Assembly: GCA_026018925.1 (NCBI GenBank)
Contig: JAKSZU010000012.1
Location: forward strand, 48,001,207-48,065,206
Direction of reading: 5' to 3'
Source: Tupaia tana
Lineage: Eukaryota; Chordata; Mammalia; Scandentia; Tupaiidae
DNA length: 64,000 nucleotides
Positions 1-10,990 of this stretch are shown here, piece by piece. The translations under genes were made by a program, and so were the position numbers. Each line of letters opens with the position of its first letter. Within the stretch, counting starts at the first letter, position 1. The notes under the pieces are model-generated. The model did no database searches, was not told the DNA's origin, and worked only from the letters and a program-made list of their open reading frames with translations.

Positions 1-154
1 ATGTTGATAATAACCAACATTTCTTGAACAATTATTATGTGCCAAGTATTCATACTAGGCACCCCGAAGTTATTGTTTCTAATCCTGAAAATAATTCTTT
101 AGAGTACAAATTATTAACAAAATTTTATAAGCGAGGAAAAAAAAGAAGCTTGCC

Positions 155-405
155 TGGGACCAGCAGTTAGCGTAATGGCTATGTCACTGAACTCCCATGT
201 AGTCAACTGCGGTTCGAGTCCTGGACCCGGTGGCTTAAACTCACGCTAGGCGCATGTGCATGCGTGCCCAAGATCCCGAGAGGAGAATAGAGGAGAAGGG
301 ATTGTGGTGTGGCCATCCCCCTGGGGGGTGATTTCTCGCTTTCTGTCTCTCAGTCTCTGTCTTTTTGGCAACACACCCTATAGCAAAAACCTCTCCAAAA
401 AAAGG
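155..405 (+). repeat. Type A tRNA-derived SINE, young
   Basis: Full unit: tRNA-like head (GGGACCAGCAGTTAGCGTAA), CpG-rich body, palindromic cccctggggggtg block, CT-rich zone and A tail. Flanked by direct repeats agaagcttgcc at 144-154 and 406-416. Confidence 0.9.
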
Positions 406-576
406 AGAAGCTTGCCCATCACAAAGCTCCACAAAATGGAGACCTGGAGACTGCGAACAAGACCTCCCTTAATTCCAGTTCCATGTTTCTTCTTTCCATA
501 CTAATAAAACTGCCCATGACGATTTATTTCACTCCTTTAACAAACTTAGTGGACTGATGCTTTGGAGGTGGGCTAG

Positions 577-678
<102 letters not shown>

Positions 679-935
679 TGAGGAGGAGTTGGGCTCGCCT
701 TCTACCAAGCAACTCCAAAGGATGAGTGGAATTTTTTTCACATTTCAAATCTATGCAAAAAACAGGTATCTATGATGCTACTATATTCCTGGTAAAAACA
801 GGGGAAAACACTATGCATCCCTACAATAAATGATACAAAGTTACTTAGAGTCTCAACATTTGTGGCCCATGAAAATAAAATATCTAACTTCTCAACGCAC
901 TGTTTGTCTTCATTATGTAATGCTAGGGTGGACAC

Positions 936-960
936 GGGGGGGGGGGGGGGGGGGGGGGGG
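936..960 (+). repeat. Poly-G run of 25
   Basis: Unbroken G25 directly followed by an L1-3'-UTR-like stretch (about 961-1100). The length may be affected by sequencing slippage. Confidence 0.8.
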
Positions 961-1204
961 CTCAGTCAATGTCTGGGGAGATCATTGATATCTGGGGAGC
1001 TCATTCTGATCATCTCGATCATCTAGATAGGCAATAGGTAGTTGTGTGCTTCTCCATTTTCTAAGCTTCATCCTTTTGAGACATAATAACTGAACAACTT
1101 AAAAAAAAATACTTATTTTAACACACTCCCTATTTCTACAAATGAAATGATACATTGTTTTTTAAATCTCCTATTTTTTTTTTAAGGTGCTTTCCTTCAA
1201 AACA

Positions 1205-1228
1205 TCTAATGTAAACATAAGGAGATAC

Positions 1229-1261
<33 letters not shown>

Positions 1262-1515
1262 TATGTATACATATATATATACATATATATAAAACATACA
1301 TTAGGAGATACATACATACATATATGTATACATATATATACGTATATATATACATATATATACATATATATATATAAAACATACATCTCCTTATGTTTAC
1401 ACCTACATAAGGAAATACATATATATACATATGTATATATATATACACATATATATAAACATACATATATATGTATGCTTTTACATATATAAAACATACA
1501 TATATATGTAAATGG
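1205..1515. repeat. AT-rich microsatellite with inverted repeat
   Basis: (TA)n/(CATA)n sequence interrupted three times by a unit like gtaaacataaggagatacat. Copies at 1210-1230 and 1381-1401 are in inverted orientation, matching at about 19 of 21 bases. Confidence 0.8.
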
Positions 1516-1690
1516 CCGAAATTATTTTATACAAAACTCCTAGATGATTTAAAACTAGGTAATGATGTTGCATAACTCTTCCCTTCCATTTTCAATATTT
1601 ATTCTTTGTATAATCAGGTTTAAATATATATTTACATAATTTACATATATATTTAATTAGGATATAATTTATATTTAATATATAGCATAA

Positions 1691-1837
1691 TTTTTTTTTT
1701 AGTTTTTTTGCTATAGAATGTGTGCGCTCATCAGAGAGACACAGAAAGAGGGAAAGTAAGAAATCCCTTTGCAGAGGGGATGGCCACAATGTAATCCCTT
1801 CTCCTCCTGTCTCCTCTCAGGACTTTGGGCACCCCAA
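1691..1837 (-). repeat. Type A SINE, lacking its 5' head
   Basis: T-run, then gctatagaatgtgtgcgctc, the body and cccttctcctcctgtctcct up to gactttgggcacccc. The tRNA-like head is absent, so it is 5'-truncated. Confidence 0.75.
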
Positions 1838-1847
1838 ATTTTCTTCT

Positions 1848-2040
1848 TTTTCTGTTATCTATTTATTTTACTTACTATTATTATTTTTTAAGTGTGCTAT
1901 AGGGAACATGCACTTACCAGAGAGAGACAAAGAGAAAGAGAGAAAGAAAGTGAGAAAGCAAGCAACCAGGTCTGGGACTCAAACCATGGTTGGTCATGTA
2001 GGAGTCTAGCACCTCAACCGCCACACCACCTCCTGGCCCC
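1848..2040 (-). repeat. SINE, reverse, type B-like
   Basis: Reads backwards as gggccaggaggtggtgtggc head with B-box-like tggtttgagtcccagacc, CT/GA-rich zone and an A/T-rich tail. Confidence 0.75.
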
Positions 2041-2346
2041 AATAATATAGTATAATTGAGTGTAAATAATGTATTTTACATCATAGATATATTATAGGTA
2101 GGTATATAGATATTTTTGCAAAATTTAAAGTTCCAAAGACAATCATAACTCAAATCTCTACTGGTAGAATTCAACACCGCTACAAATTTTCTACAGAAGA
2201 ATATAAAAATTTGTATCAAAAAGCCTAAAATAGATTCACCTTTGACCGCCCAATTCTAATTTTGAAATGTATATAGAAGGCACCTAGACATATAAGAATC
2301 AAAATGTGATTGTTAGAGAACAGAACTTAGGTGTCCAGACACAATA

Positions 2347-2422
2347 TATTAGGTTGTCAGAAAAGTCATGATGCATTTTCGCATAGAAAAAAATATGGCA
2401 TTACTTTTCTGACAACCCAGTA
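2347..2422. mobile_element. Mariner-type miniature inverted-repeat element, copy 1
   Basis: TA target sites bound about 74 bp with terminal inverted repeats (AGGTTGTCAGAAAAGTCAT and ATTACTTTTCTGACAACCC). No coding capacity. Three relatives occur at 6236, 22584 and 62826. Confidence 0.8.
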
Positions 2423-2624
2423 CTTCTAACACTGAACTCCAGAATTGGACAGAGGGAAACACAGTTGGGCTCCCATGAGAAAAAGGCGTGAGCCACACAG
2501 GCCCAGGTCCTCGTCTCAAACACACCCATCAGATAAAGCACTCTGTCCCAGAAAAGTCCAGGACTGTCACTGTAACGGAAGGAAACTTCAGGATTGGTAT
2601 ATAGTGCTCTTTCATAACATACTA

Positions 2625-2965
2625 TGTTTGTAACATGGAAAAAAATAGAGACAATCTATATGTTCAACAATAGGGTGAGGGACAGGCAAACTCCGGTGCA
2701 TCCATATTCTGAGATACTTAGAAGTTACTAAAATGCATGTTGAAGGTAAATACTTGTTTACATGAAAAGAGGTTCATGAAGTGAACAGATTACACAAGTG
2801 AATGAAACAGATTATACACTACAATGGCATCCAAGCCAGTGTTTTGGTAGTTATCTCTGTGATAGAATAAGTAATGCTTGAGAGTTTTTTGCTTGTTTGC
2901 TTCTCTAGTTTCTAAGTTTTATCCTTTTGACACATAATAATTAAAAAATTGGAAATTTTTTTTTA
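2625..2965 (+). mobile_element. L1 3' UTR fragment, old
   Basis: Features such as tatgttcaacaatagggtga, ggtgcatccatattctga and ttttggtagttatctctgtg are characteristic of old mammalian L1 3' UTRs. A related short piece lies near 1040-1100 (ttttctaagcttcatccttt). Confidence 0.55.
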
Positions 2966-3029
2966 AAAATTTTAAACAAAGATGACTTCTGTTAACTAAG
3001 ATTGGGCAACTAGAAAAGTTGGGGGTGCA

Positions 3030-3060
3030 GTGTGTGTGTGTATGTGTGTGTGTGTGTGTA
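3030..3060 (+). repeat. (TG)n microsatellite
   Basis: Interrupted (TG)n of about 30 nt. Confidence 0.85.
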
Positions 3061-3187
3061 TGACTCTGTGTGTAAGAGTTCTGCCCCCAATTTTTGTTCT
3101 AATGATAGGAAATTGGAGGAACAAGGGTAGGGTGAAAACAGTAAAGAAAAATCACTAATTGGTTTCATACATGAAAATCTTGTTTTA

Positions 3188-3303
3188 GGACCAGTGATTG
3201 ACACGGTGATTAAGGTGCTAGATTCCCACATGACTGACCACAGTTCGAGTCCCAGACCCAGCAGCTTGAAAAATCACAACAAATAAACAGATAAAAAAAA
3301 AAA
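3188..3303 (+). repeat. Type B SINE, short
   Basis: Head ggaccagtgattgacacggt with B-box-like acagttcgagtcccagaccc, then an A-rich tail; the CT zone is missing. Confidence 0.75.
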
Positions 3304-3363
3304 ATGAATGGCTTTTAAAAAAACTTTTTTAAAAAAAAAGAGAAAAAATCCTATTTTAGCTAC

Positions 3364-3732
3364 TGTTCTAGTTAGCTCTGTGGCTAATAAAAGAAAATAC
3401 CTCAAGCTGGGTGATTTATGAGAAAAGAGGTTTACTCAGCTCATGGTTCTGTAGTTCATGGTCCAGGGATGGCATCTGGTGAGGGACTTCCTGCTGTGGA
3501 TCACATGGCAAGACAGAGCAGACATGAGCATGTCTGTCTCATTCTCTCTCCTTATAAACCCACCAGGAGTCGACCATGGGGACCTTGACCTGATCTGATG
3601 ACCATAATCCTAATCTCCTCCCAAAGGCCCCAACTTTCAATAGCATAGTCGGATTAAGATGTCACCCTCTTAATCCATCACAACCAAATCTCAATACATG
3701 GATTTTGGGGGGGACACATTCAAACCATGGCA
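3364..3732 (-). mobile_element. Solo LTR of the MST/MLT1 (MaLR) class, reverse
   Basis: Begins TG and ends CA with 5-bp direct repeats GCTAC at 3359-3363 and 3733-3737, the size used by ERVL-MaLR elements. Contains acctcaagctgggtgattta and ggggacacattcaaaccatg, matching the reverse strand of MST-type LTRs as I know them. No internal retroviral genes. Confidence 0.8.
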
Positions 3733-3747
3733 GCTACCTAGAAATAA

Positions 3748-3751
<4 letters not shown>

Positions 3752-3784
<33 letters not shown>
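3752..3784 (+). repeat. (TG)n microsatellite
   Basis: About 16 uninterrupted TG units just right of the solo LTR. Confidence 0.9.
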
Positions 3785-3785
<1 letters not shown>

Positions 3786-4060
3786 CACCTGTATCGGAAG
3801 GACTGGAGGCAGGGAAATGAGGTTGACATTGGAACTGCTATGACAAGTTGCAATTCTGCTTTGAGGAAGTGCTTTAAAATGTTTATGTTTGCATACACTA
3901 TAAAAATAAAGGAGGCTGTTGTAAGAAAAGAGTGAGAAAAATATTGCGAAATAAACAAAATCACCTGTAAGTACCTTGAGGCAGGAAGTCACATCAATTT
4001 AGTTTATAAATATACCTATTTCCAAAGCTTATTTCAATTTTTTAAAAAATTTGCTTTAGA

Positions 4061-4162
4061 GGGGCCAGCAGGAGGCATGGTGGTTAAGGTACTGGAATTC
4101 CCACGTGACCAATCAATTGGTTCAAGTGGTTTAAGTCCCGGATCTGGGGGGTTGCCTGGCGA

Positions 4163-4213
<51 letters not shown>

Positions 4214-4276
4214 GGCAAAACTCATGGAAAAAACAATAATAATAATTAATAAAATAAATTATTCTTTAAAAAAGAA
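4061..4276 (+). repeat. Type B SINE with long CT tract
   Basis: Head ggggccagcaggaggcatgg, then (CT)n at 4165-4209 and an A/T-rich aataaat tail. Confidence 0.85.
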
Positions 4277-4279
4277 AAA

Positions 4280-4514
4280 CATTGCCATGTGTGCTCACTA
4301 GAAAAAGGACAGAGAGGGGGTTGGTAATGAGAAATCAACCCCCAGTGGATGTGGTCACACCACAATCCCTTCTCCTCTAGTCTCTTAAGATGTTGGGCAT
4401 GTGTGCATGTATGTTTGGCATGTTTTCCAAGCTACCAGGTCCAAGACTTGAACCTGTACAGTAGGCCATGTGGGGTTCCAGCCGCTTCACTTCCATGCCA
4501 CCTGGCTGGCCCAA
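4280..4514 (-). repeat. Type A-like SINE, degraded
   Basis: Backwards it shows gggccagccaggtggcatgg, a decayed head, the cccttctcctctagtctctt body and tgccatgtgtgctc. Divergent, hence old. Confidence 0.8.
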
Positions 4515-4720
4515 CTTTTTATGTTTTTAATCAGTGCATTTTCTACTTGATGTCCATTTGTCATTATCTCACAGATGAAGGATTTATAAGCTTTTCTATT
4601 CATGTGGGAACTATTATGCAGTTAAAGAATTTTTCTCAGCTATGCTACTCTTGTGTTAAACCTAATTCTCATCTTTTAGTCAGTTAGCACCAGAAAAATA
4701 TCAAAGAAGGAACAGTCAGA

Positions 4721-4953
4721 GGCCAGATGGTGGCAAAGCAGTAACAGCACTCTAAGAGGCTGACCCACATGGGAAGATTCAGAGTTCATATTAGGAGACT
4801 GCCCTCAGCATACTAGGCATCTGTGTGCCCATGGTCCTGGCTGCCAGAAGCTGCAGATGGATACTAGCTTTGGGACCCTGTTGAGGGTGCCTGTGTGCGT
4901 GCCTCTGTCTCTCTCTCCCTCTGTCTCTGTCTCTCTCACTCATGGATGAAATC
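4721..4953 (+). repeat. Type C SINE
   Basis: Third family: aggccagatggtggcaaagc head, cacatgggaag, gtgcccatggtcctggctg body, CT zone, and tctctcactcatggatgaaa tail. Confidence 0.75.
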
Positions 4954-4969
4954 AAGAAAATTAACTTTA

Positions 4970-5068
4970 GGGACCAGCAGGTGGCATGGTGGTTAAAGGT
5001 GCTGGACACTCCCACATGGCTGACCACGGTTCAAGTCCTGGACCTGGTGGCTTGCCTTCTCACTTCCT

Positions 5069-5126
<58 letters not shown>

Positions 5127-5212
5127 AAATTAAAAATAAATGGATGGATAAATAAAATTTAATAAATAATTACTTTTTAAAAAGATCATTTCTTTAAAAA
5201 AAAAAAAAAAAA
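4970..5212 (+). repeat. Type B SINE with perfect 16-bp target duplication
   Basis: Direct repeats aagaaaattaacttta at 4954-4969 and 5213-5228. It inserted at the tail of the type C copy to its left. Contains (CT)n at 5072-5123. Confidence 0.92.
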
Positions 5213-5236
5213 AAGAAAATTAACTTTAAAAAAAAG

Positions 5237-5426
5237 ATGGGACCAACAGGTAGTGTGATGTTTAAGGCTCTGGATTCTTGCATGGTTGACGACAGTTCAA
5301 GTCCCAGAACTGGCAGCTTGAAAATCATGCTGGGTGCATGTGCATGTGTGTCCAAAATCTCACAAGGAGAACAGAGGAAAAGGGACTACAATGTGGCCAT
5401 CCCTCTTGGACGATTTCTCATTTTCC

Positions 5427-5459
<33 letters not shown>

Positions 5460-5491
5460 CCTCTCTCTCTGGCAAGTGCATGCACCCTATC

Positions 5492-5539
<48 letters not shown>

Positions 5540-5540
5540 A
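5237..5540 (+). repeat. Type A-like SINE with 46-nt A tail
   Basis: Head gggaccaacaggtagtgtga, body ggtgcatgtgcatgtgtgtc, CT zone, and an unbroken A run at 5493-5538. Confidence 0.85.
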
Positions 5541-5589
5541 CATCAAAAACAGAAACATAAAAAACAGGGGAATTTTTTTTAAAGAATTA

Positions 5590-5716
5590 TTTCATTTTAT
5601 TTAGTACTATTATTTTAATTCACCAGAGAGAGACAGAGAGAGAGAGGAAAATGAGAAAGCAAGCCGGCAGATCTGGGACTAAAATAGCAGCAGTCATGCC
5701 ACTTGCTGGTCCTACA
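5590..5716 (-). repeat. Type B SINE, reverse, partial
   Basis: Backwards, head gaccagcaagtggcatgact with most of the anticodon arm deleted, then GA/CT zone and A/T tail. Confidence 0.7.
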
Positions 5717-5758
5717 GGATTTATTAATATACCTGTACTTTTAAAAATAGATAGTAGC

Positions 5759-6024
5759 AGGAACTAGCAGTTAGCGTAATGGCTATGTCACTGGGACTCC
5801 CACGTTGTCGACCGCGGTTTGCGTCCCGGACCCAGTGGCTTAAACTCACACCGGGCACCTGTGCGTGCGTGCCCAAGATCCCAAGGGGAGAATGGAGGAG
5901 AAGGGATTGAGACGAGACTATCCCCCCCGGGGGGTGATTTCTCGCTTTCTGTCTCTCTGTCTCTCTCTGTCTGTCTGGCGAGCGCACGCGCCCTATAGCA
6001 AAAACCTCTCCAAAAAAAAAAAAA
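5759..6024 (+). repeat. Type A SINE, young
   Basis: Full unit with many intact CpGs. Direct repeats aaaaatagatagtagc at 5743-5758 and 6025-6040. Confidence 0.92.
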
Positions 6025-6235
6025 AAAAATAGATAGTAGCTAGAAAATACTAAACAAAAGTCAAAACTAGTTGTACACATATAGAAACGATGTATTCAGG
6101 GTAACCTAACATTACCTCTGAGATGATTATCATTATCTTACTACTTCTCATATTTTTTCATAGTCTCATAAGAAATAGACCTACTTTAGCTTACTAGAAT
6201 ATCCCTAAAACCTAGTACATAACCTGGCATAAAAA

Positions 6236-6318
6236 TATTGGACGGTCAGAAAAGTCGTAACGTATTTTTTTCTGTTTTTCTATGCAAAAATGTGTCATGG
6301 CTTTTTCCGACAATACAT
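6236..6318. mobile_element. Mariner-type miniature element, copy 2 (degraded)
   Basis: Left end ggacggtcagaaaagtcgta, right end catggctttttccgacaata; same plan as the copies at 2347, 22584 and 62826, with a longer T-rich centre. Confidence 0.7.
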
Positions 6319-6520
6319 TGCATCACTTAACTATTTTTAGCTCAGAAAAAGACAAGTGTTTATTAGAAATATAGTCTTCAAATACAATATGAGAAGAAAT
6401 CTTGGAATGAAAAGATCTTTGGTAATCAGTCTGTATTAACTCATAACCAAGCTAAGTGACTTGGACAAGTTTTCTAATTCATTTGAAGACTAGTTTCCTC
6501 ATCTACCAAACCATCTGTAG

Positions 6521-6787
6521 AGGTGACAGCCCATTGCCTATGGTTAAGGCAGCTGGATCCGATATGGCTGACTACACAGTTCAAGTCCTGAACTTGGCAG
6601 CTTGAGAAACATGCCAACTGCATTTGCATGCATACCCAAGATCCTGAAAGGAGAGAGAGGTGGAAGAGAAAGGATTGTGGCATGACCATGCCCCATGAGT
6701 GTGCTTTCTCACTCCCTCCCACCCCATTTTCTCTCTCCAGGAAGCACATGCACCCTCTGGCAAATTAAAATAGTAATAAAAAAAAAA
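6521..6787 (+). repeat. Type A-like SINE, degraded
   Basis: Recognisable ggttaaggcagctggatccg head, acagttcaagtcctgaac B box and ccaagatcctgaaaggagag body, with an imperfect tail. Confidence 0.7.
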
Positions 6788-7378
6788 CACTGTAGAATCA
6801 TCTCTAAAATTCTGTTCAGTTTGGTTAAGTCTCTCTTAGAATTGTGTTCTCTGAGACATTTTATTTTGTGTATGATAAGCTACCAGTTCCCCTCCAGTCA
6901 TAACCACAGCCTGTGTGTTCACTACTGTGCATTACGTTTAGATTTCAGTAATTATGGTTAGCACTTTTGTGACCTCTACTGGCCATGGATGGTAAAGTCT
7001 AAATTCTCTTAAAGTGGTTAGCTATGCACAACTTTGCGGAGATGCGGGAAAGAAAAAGATTGCTAGCAAATACCCTCTCCCACGTAAGAATTGTATGCAG
7101 TTATACTTGACTTTCACTAGCTTCATGAATGGCCTATACCAAGTACGGGAAGTGAAGATAACACACCGTGAAAGAACGAGGACTACACAGATGACACCTC
7201 TAGTCCCCTCTGAACTGAGGGCCTATAATCCTCTGAAATACCAAAAGCTTCAAGTCTTCCTCAGAAATGCAAATGACTGTGAGATTAAAAGGAGAAAAAG
7301 AAAAGAGGAGCAAGAATTCTGAGAAAACAAAAATAGAATTGGAACATAACAAAAACGGTTTCTCAATTTTATTTAAGT

Positions 7379-7600
7379 CGTTGGACTCCCATGTAGTCAA
7401 CCGTGGTTCAAGTCCCAGACCCGGTGGCTTAAACTCACGCAGGGCACCCATGATCCTGAGAGGAGAATGGAGGAGAAGGGATTGTGTCGTGGCCATCACC
7501 CCCTGGGGAGTGATTTCTTGTTTCTATTTCTCTGCCTCTCTCTTTTTGGCAAGTGCACGTGCCCTACAGCAAAAACCTCTGCAAAAAAAAAAAAAAAAAA
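7379..7600 (+). repeat. Type A SINE, 5' truncated
   Basis: Begins in the anticodon arm (gttggactcccatgtagtca) and runs to the A tail. The A box is missing. Confidence 0.85.
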
Positions 7601-7628
7601 GTAACATGTAATAAAGTGACAATAGTTA

Positions 7629-7792
7629 GGGGCCAGGTGGTGGCACAGCAGCAAAATGAGACTCTCTGTAAGGCAGAGTCACATGGGAGGGTTGTCAGAT
7701 TGCATTCTCAGCACTCCCAGAATATGTGTGCCCATGACCCAGGCTGACCTAAGGTACAATGGATCACAGCATTGAAACTCTTTTGGGAATTC
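7629..7792 (+). repeat. Type C SINE, 3' truncated
   Basis: ggggccaggtggtggcacag head, cacatgggagggttgtcaga, and tgtgcccatgacccaggctg body; the CT and tail zones are lost. Confidence 0.7.
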
Positions 7793-8153
7793 TATGTCAC
7801 CAGGTCTCTATCTCATCATTAAGACCTGCAAACTAACCCACAACCAGTACATAAGTTATATTAAGTAGGTCTCAGAGAATGCTGTCAGATATTAACTTGA
7901 ATTTATTATTTACCCAAGCCAACTTTGTGAGGATGGTTTTTTTTTGCATTTTTTCATAATCTTCAGATCTAAAAAAAGATTAAAAAGTTGTTTTTGTCAC
8001 TTCTCATACCAGTAACATTCTCACTTCTGTTATCTAAAATGTCCAATATTACACAATAGTTGCAACCCTGAATTGCATTTAAAGTCAAAGCTGCCTTTCT
8101 CTCCCAGCTCAGCTTTTCTTCAGGTAGAGATAATGAAAAAACAACATGGCTAG

Positions 8154-8350
8154 GGGGTCAGCAGGTGCCATGGTGTTTGAGGTGCTGGACTCCCACATGG
8201 CCGCCTGCAGTTCAAGTCCCGGACCAGGCAGTTTTCTCTCTCTCTCTCTTTTTCTCTCTCTTTTTCTCTCTCCCTCCCCTCTCTGGTCAAATTGAAATAA
8301 ACAAATGAATTAATAAATAAAGTTAAATAAATAATTCTTTTAAAAAAACA
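8154..8350 (+). repeat. Type B SINE
   Basis: ggggtcagcaggtgccatgg head, CT-rich zone, gtcaaattgaaataaacaaa tail. Confidence 0.85.
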
Positions 8351-8861
8351 TCAATAACCCTCAAATTGAATAGAACCTAATGTACCTTTAATGCTCTGGG
8401 TTATATGAAAATATACTGATTTTTCTCATGGCAGTAGATAGATGCTCAAAGTATGTTTGTTAAATGAACAAACACTTGCACTGAAATCCCAGCTTTATGG
8501 AATGACCCTAACACTTCTGTGCCACATTCCCATCATTATCATCAACAAAATAGCATTTAATAAAATAATATATATGCATATGATAGTCCTTTGTACATAG
8601 GAAATCACTCTGTTAATTATTAACACTATATTAGAGAACATTGTTTTTTGCTCTGGCAAAGCCTATGGTACCATTGCCCTTTTAGAAATACTCTAAATTA
8701 AATGGCAGCTAAATTGATAAGGAAGTTAATATAATTATTAACAATCCTCTTCAGATGTTGTGTGGGCTTCACAAATTCCATGGTGATTCATCATACTGTG
8801 ATGTTACGATTAAAATCTGATATGCAAAAACCTAATTTGCTTATTAAAAAAGATAGAGTGT

Positions 8862-9016
8862 GTGGGCCAGTAGTGGCATGGTGGTTAAGGTGCTGGACTC
8901 CCACATGGCTGACATGATTCGAGTCCCAGATCTGGTGACTTTCTCTCTCTCTCTTTCTCTCTCACTGGTCAAAAAACTAATAATAATAAATAAAATTAAA
9001 TAAAAATAATTCTTTA
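8862..9016 (+). repeat. Type B SINE with target duplication
   Basis: Head gtgggccagtagtggcatgg. Direct repeats aaaaaagatagagtgt at 8846-8861 and 9017-9032. Confidence 0.9.
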
Positions 9017-9108
9017 AAAAAAGATAGAGTGTAATGCACTATGTATGTGTGTATGTGTGCACAAGCAATAATTAGATCTGGACCTAGGCTACAATTTTCT
9101 GTTCTCTT

Positions 9109-9114
<6 letters not shown>

Positions 9115-9141
<27 letters not shown>

Positions 9142-9144
9142 GAG

Positions 9145-9175
<31 letters not shown>

Positions 9176-9417
9176 CGCTATAGGGCGCGTGCGCTCGCCA
9201 GACAGACAGAGAGAGACATAGAGACAGAAAGCGAGAAATCACCCCCCAGGGGGGATGGTCACGCCGCAATCCCTTCTCCTCCATTCTCCTCTAGGGATCT
9301 TGGGCACGCGCACACACGCGCCCAGCGTGAGCTGTAAGCCACCGGGTCCGAGACGCGAACCGCGGTCGACTACGTGGGAGTCCAGCGACATAGCCATTAT
9401 GCTAACTGCTGGTTCCC
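9115..9417 (-). repeat. Type A SINE, reverse, with split poly-T
   Basis: Full young copy. The A tail (T here) is interrupted by ggagagg, and the second T run sits before cgctatagg. Direct repeats ttctcttaatttt at 9102-9114 and 9418-9430. Confidence 0.9.
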
Positions 9418-10149
9418 TTCTCTTAATTTTAAAATAAGATTAAAGATTAAAATTTGCAGTACAAGTAATTTTTATGCAGATGGAAAAATATAAATCCCAG
9501 TACATGTAGGCTTAGATAATGCAGAAATAACACTTTGTATTAATATCTATTCTCTATTTTATAATTTTCAAAATGTTCACAGGAAACTGATTCTCAAATT
9601 TTGTAAGGCATTAAAATCATCCATGAAGCTAATTAGCAGTAGAAATTTGTAAACCCGCTTCTTGAAGACACAGCCTCATGGATTCTGCAAACTAGCCATT
9701 TTGGGGAAATAGAAATCAAGACTTCCCACTGATAATTCGGCCTCCAGCACACAAAACTCGTGTGGTAGGAAGACCCCTTTCAGTCCTCCTGTCTCTGTAC
9801 CTGTCTTTGTCTCTCTCTACCTCTGTCTCTGTCTCCTCTCTTTTTTTTTAATTTTTGCTTTTTAGAATTTCACGCAGCGCGCAAGCACACCATGCAGTTT
9901 TCCAATTTTTTGTTTTTTACTGAAATTTCTTTAAATATTAGTTTTTTTAGTTTTATTGAACAGTTTTTATCTTCGTTTTTTTCTTCTCCTTTTTTGTTTC
10001 TTGTTTGTTTTTTGCTGTTGTTGCTCTTGTTTCTCTCTTTCTGTTTCCTTTTCTGCACGCTCCTCAACGCTCAGATTGAACTTCCAAGTTTGGAAAGAAA
10101 CTGACCATCAACCAGATGACTAGAAATCGCTGCAGGAACACAAGAGGAT

Positions 10150-10240
10150 GGTTTTTTCAAGCTGTGGGGTGCAAGACCACAACCACACAGTCGGCCATAT
10201 GGGAATCAGCTGCCTTAACCACCAGGTCACAGCTGGTCCT
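10150..10240 (-). repeat. SINE head fragment, reverse
   Basis: Backwards aggaccagctgtgacctggt, then aaggcagctgattcccatat and a B-box-like ttgtggtcttgcac. Only about 90 bp is recognisable. Confidence 0.55.
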
Positions 10241-10390
10241 ACTTTAATTTAATTTAATTTTTAAATTTTATTATTTGTGGTTGACCAATTATAACTGTGT
10301 ACATTTTTGGGGTATAAGGTGATAGTTTGATATATGCATACAATATGAAATGATTAAATCAACATATCAATACCTCACTTATTTTTTATG

Positions 10391-10497
10391 GTGAGGCATA
10401 TATATATGTATATATACATATATATACATATATACATATATATACATATGTATATATACATATATATACATATATACATATATATGTATATATACAT
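10391..10497. repeat. (TATA/CATA)n microsatellite
   Basis: Alternating tatata and tacatata units of about 105 nt within the L1 fragment. Confidence 0.9.
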
Positions 10498-10952
10498 TAG
10501 CCTGTAGACACCTTGCTATGCAACAGATCTCTAAACACATTTCTGTCTATACGAAACTTTGTATCTTTTGATTAATAACTTACCATCTTCCATCTTATCT
10601 CAACCTCAGGTACCATCATTCTACTGACTACTTCCATGAGTTCAATATTTTTTGTCATATCCAAAAAATTGACAGAGCAATGTCATGAAAATTTTTGTTA
10701 AGTTTTCTTCTAGTAGTTTTACAGATAATCCATTTTGACTTATTTTTTTGTATATGGTGTGAGACAAGACTCCAACTTCATTCCTCCGCATATTCATATC
10801 CAATTATTTCAACACCATTGATTGAAGAGATTGTCCTTTCCAAATTATGTGTTTTCAGCACTTTTGTCAAAAATTAATTGACCATAAATATGAAGATTTA
10901 TTTCTGGTCTTTTTAACCTGTTCCATTAGTCAATTTTCATTTTAATTTTTTT

Positions 10953-10990
10953 ATTTTAATTTGGCATTATGATATCGTCCATTCGCTGGA
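10953..10990 (+). repeat. Direct repeat copy 1 within L1
   Basis: attttaatttggcattatga followed by tatcgtccattcgctgga; a near-identical copy lies at 11806-11843. The sequence interrupts the L1 match here. Confidence 0.85.

Noticed and set aside
155-230. Possible functional tRNA genes at the SINE heads
   Set aside because: A and B boxes are present, but the acceptor stem does not pair and the sequence runs into a SINE body, so these are repeats and not tRNA genes.
5334-5604. Low-complexity frames rich in Ser-Leu or Lys repeats (also near 4077, 9041, 23736)
   Set aside because: These are translations of CT tracts and A runs of SINEs in various frames.
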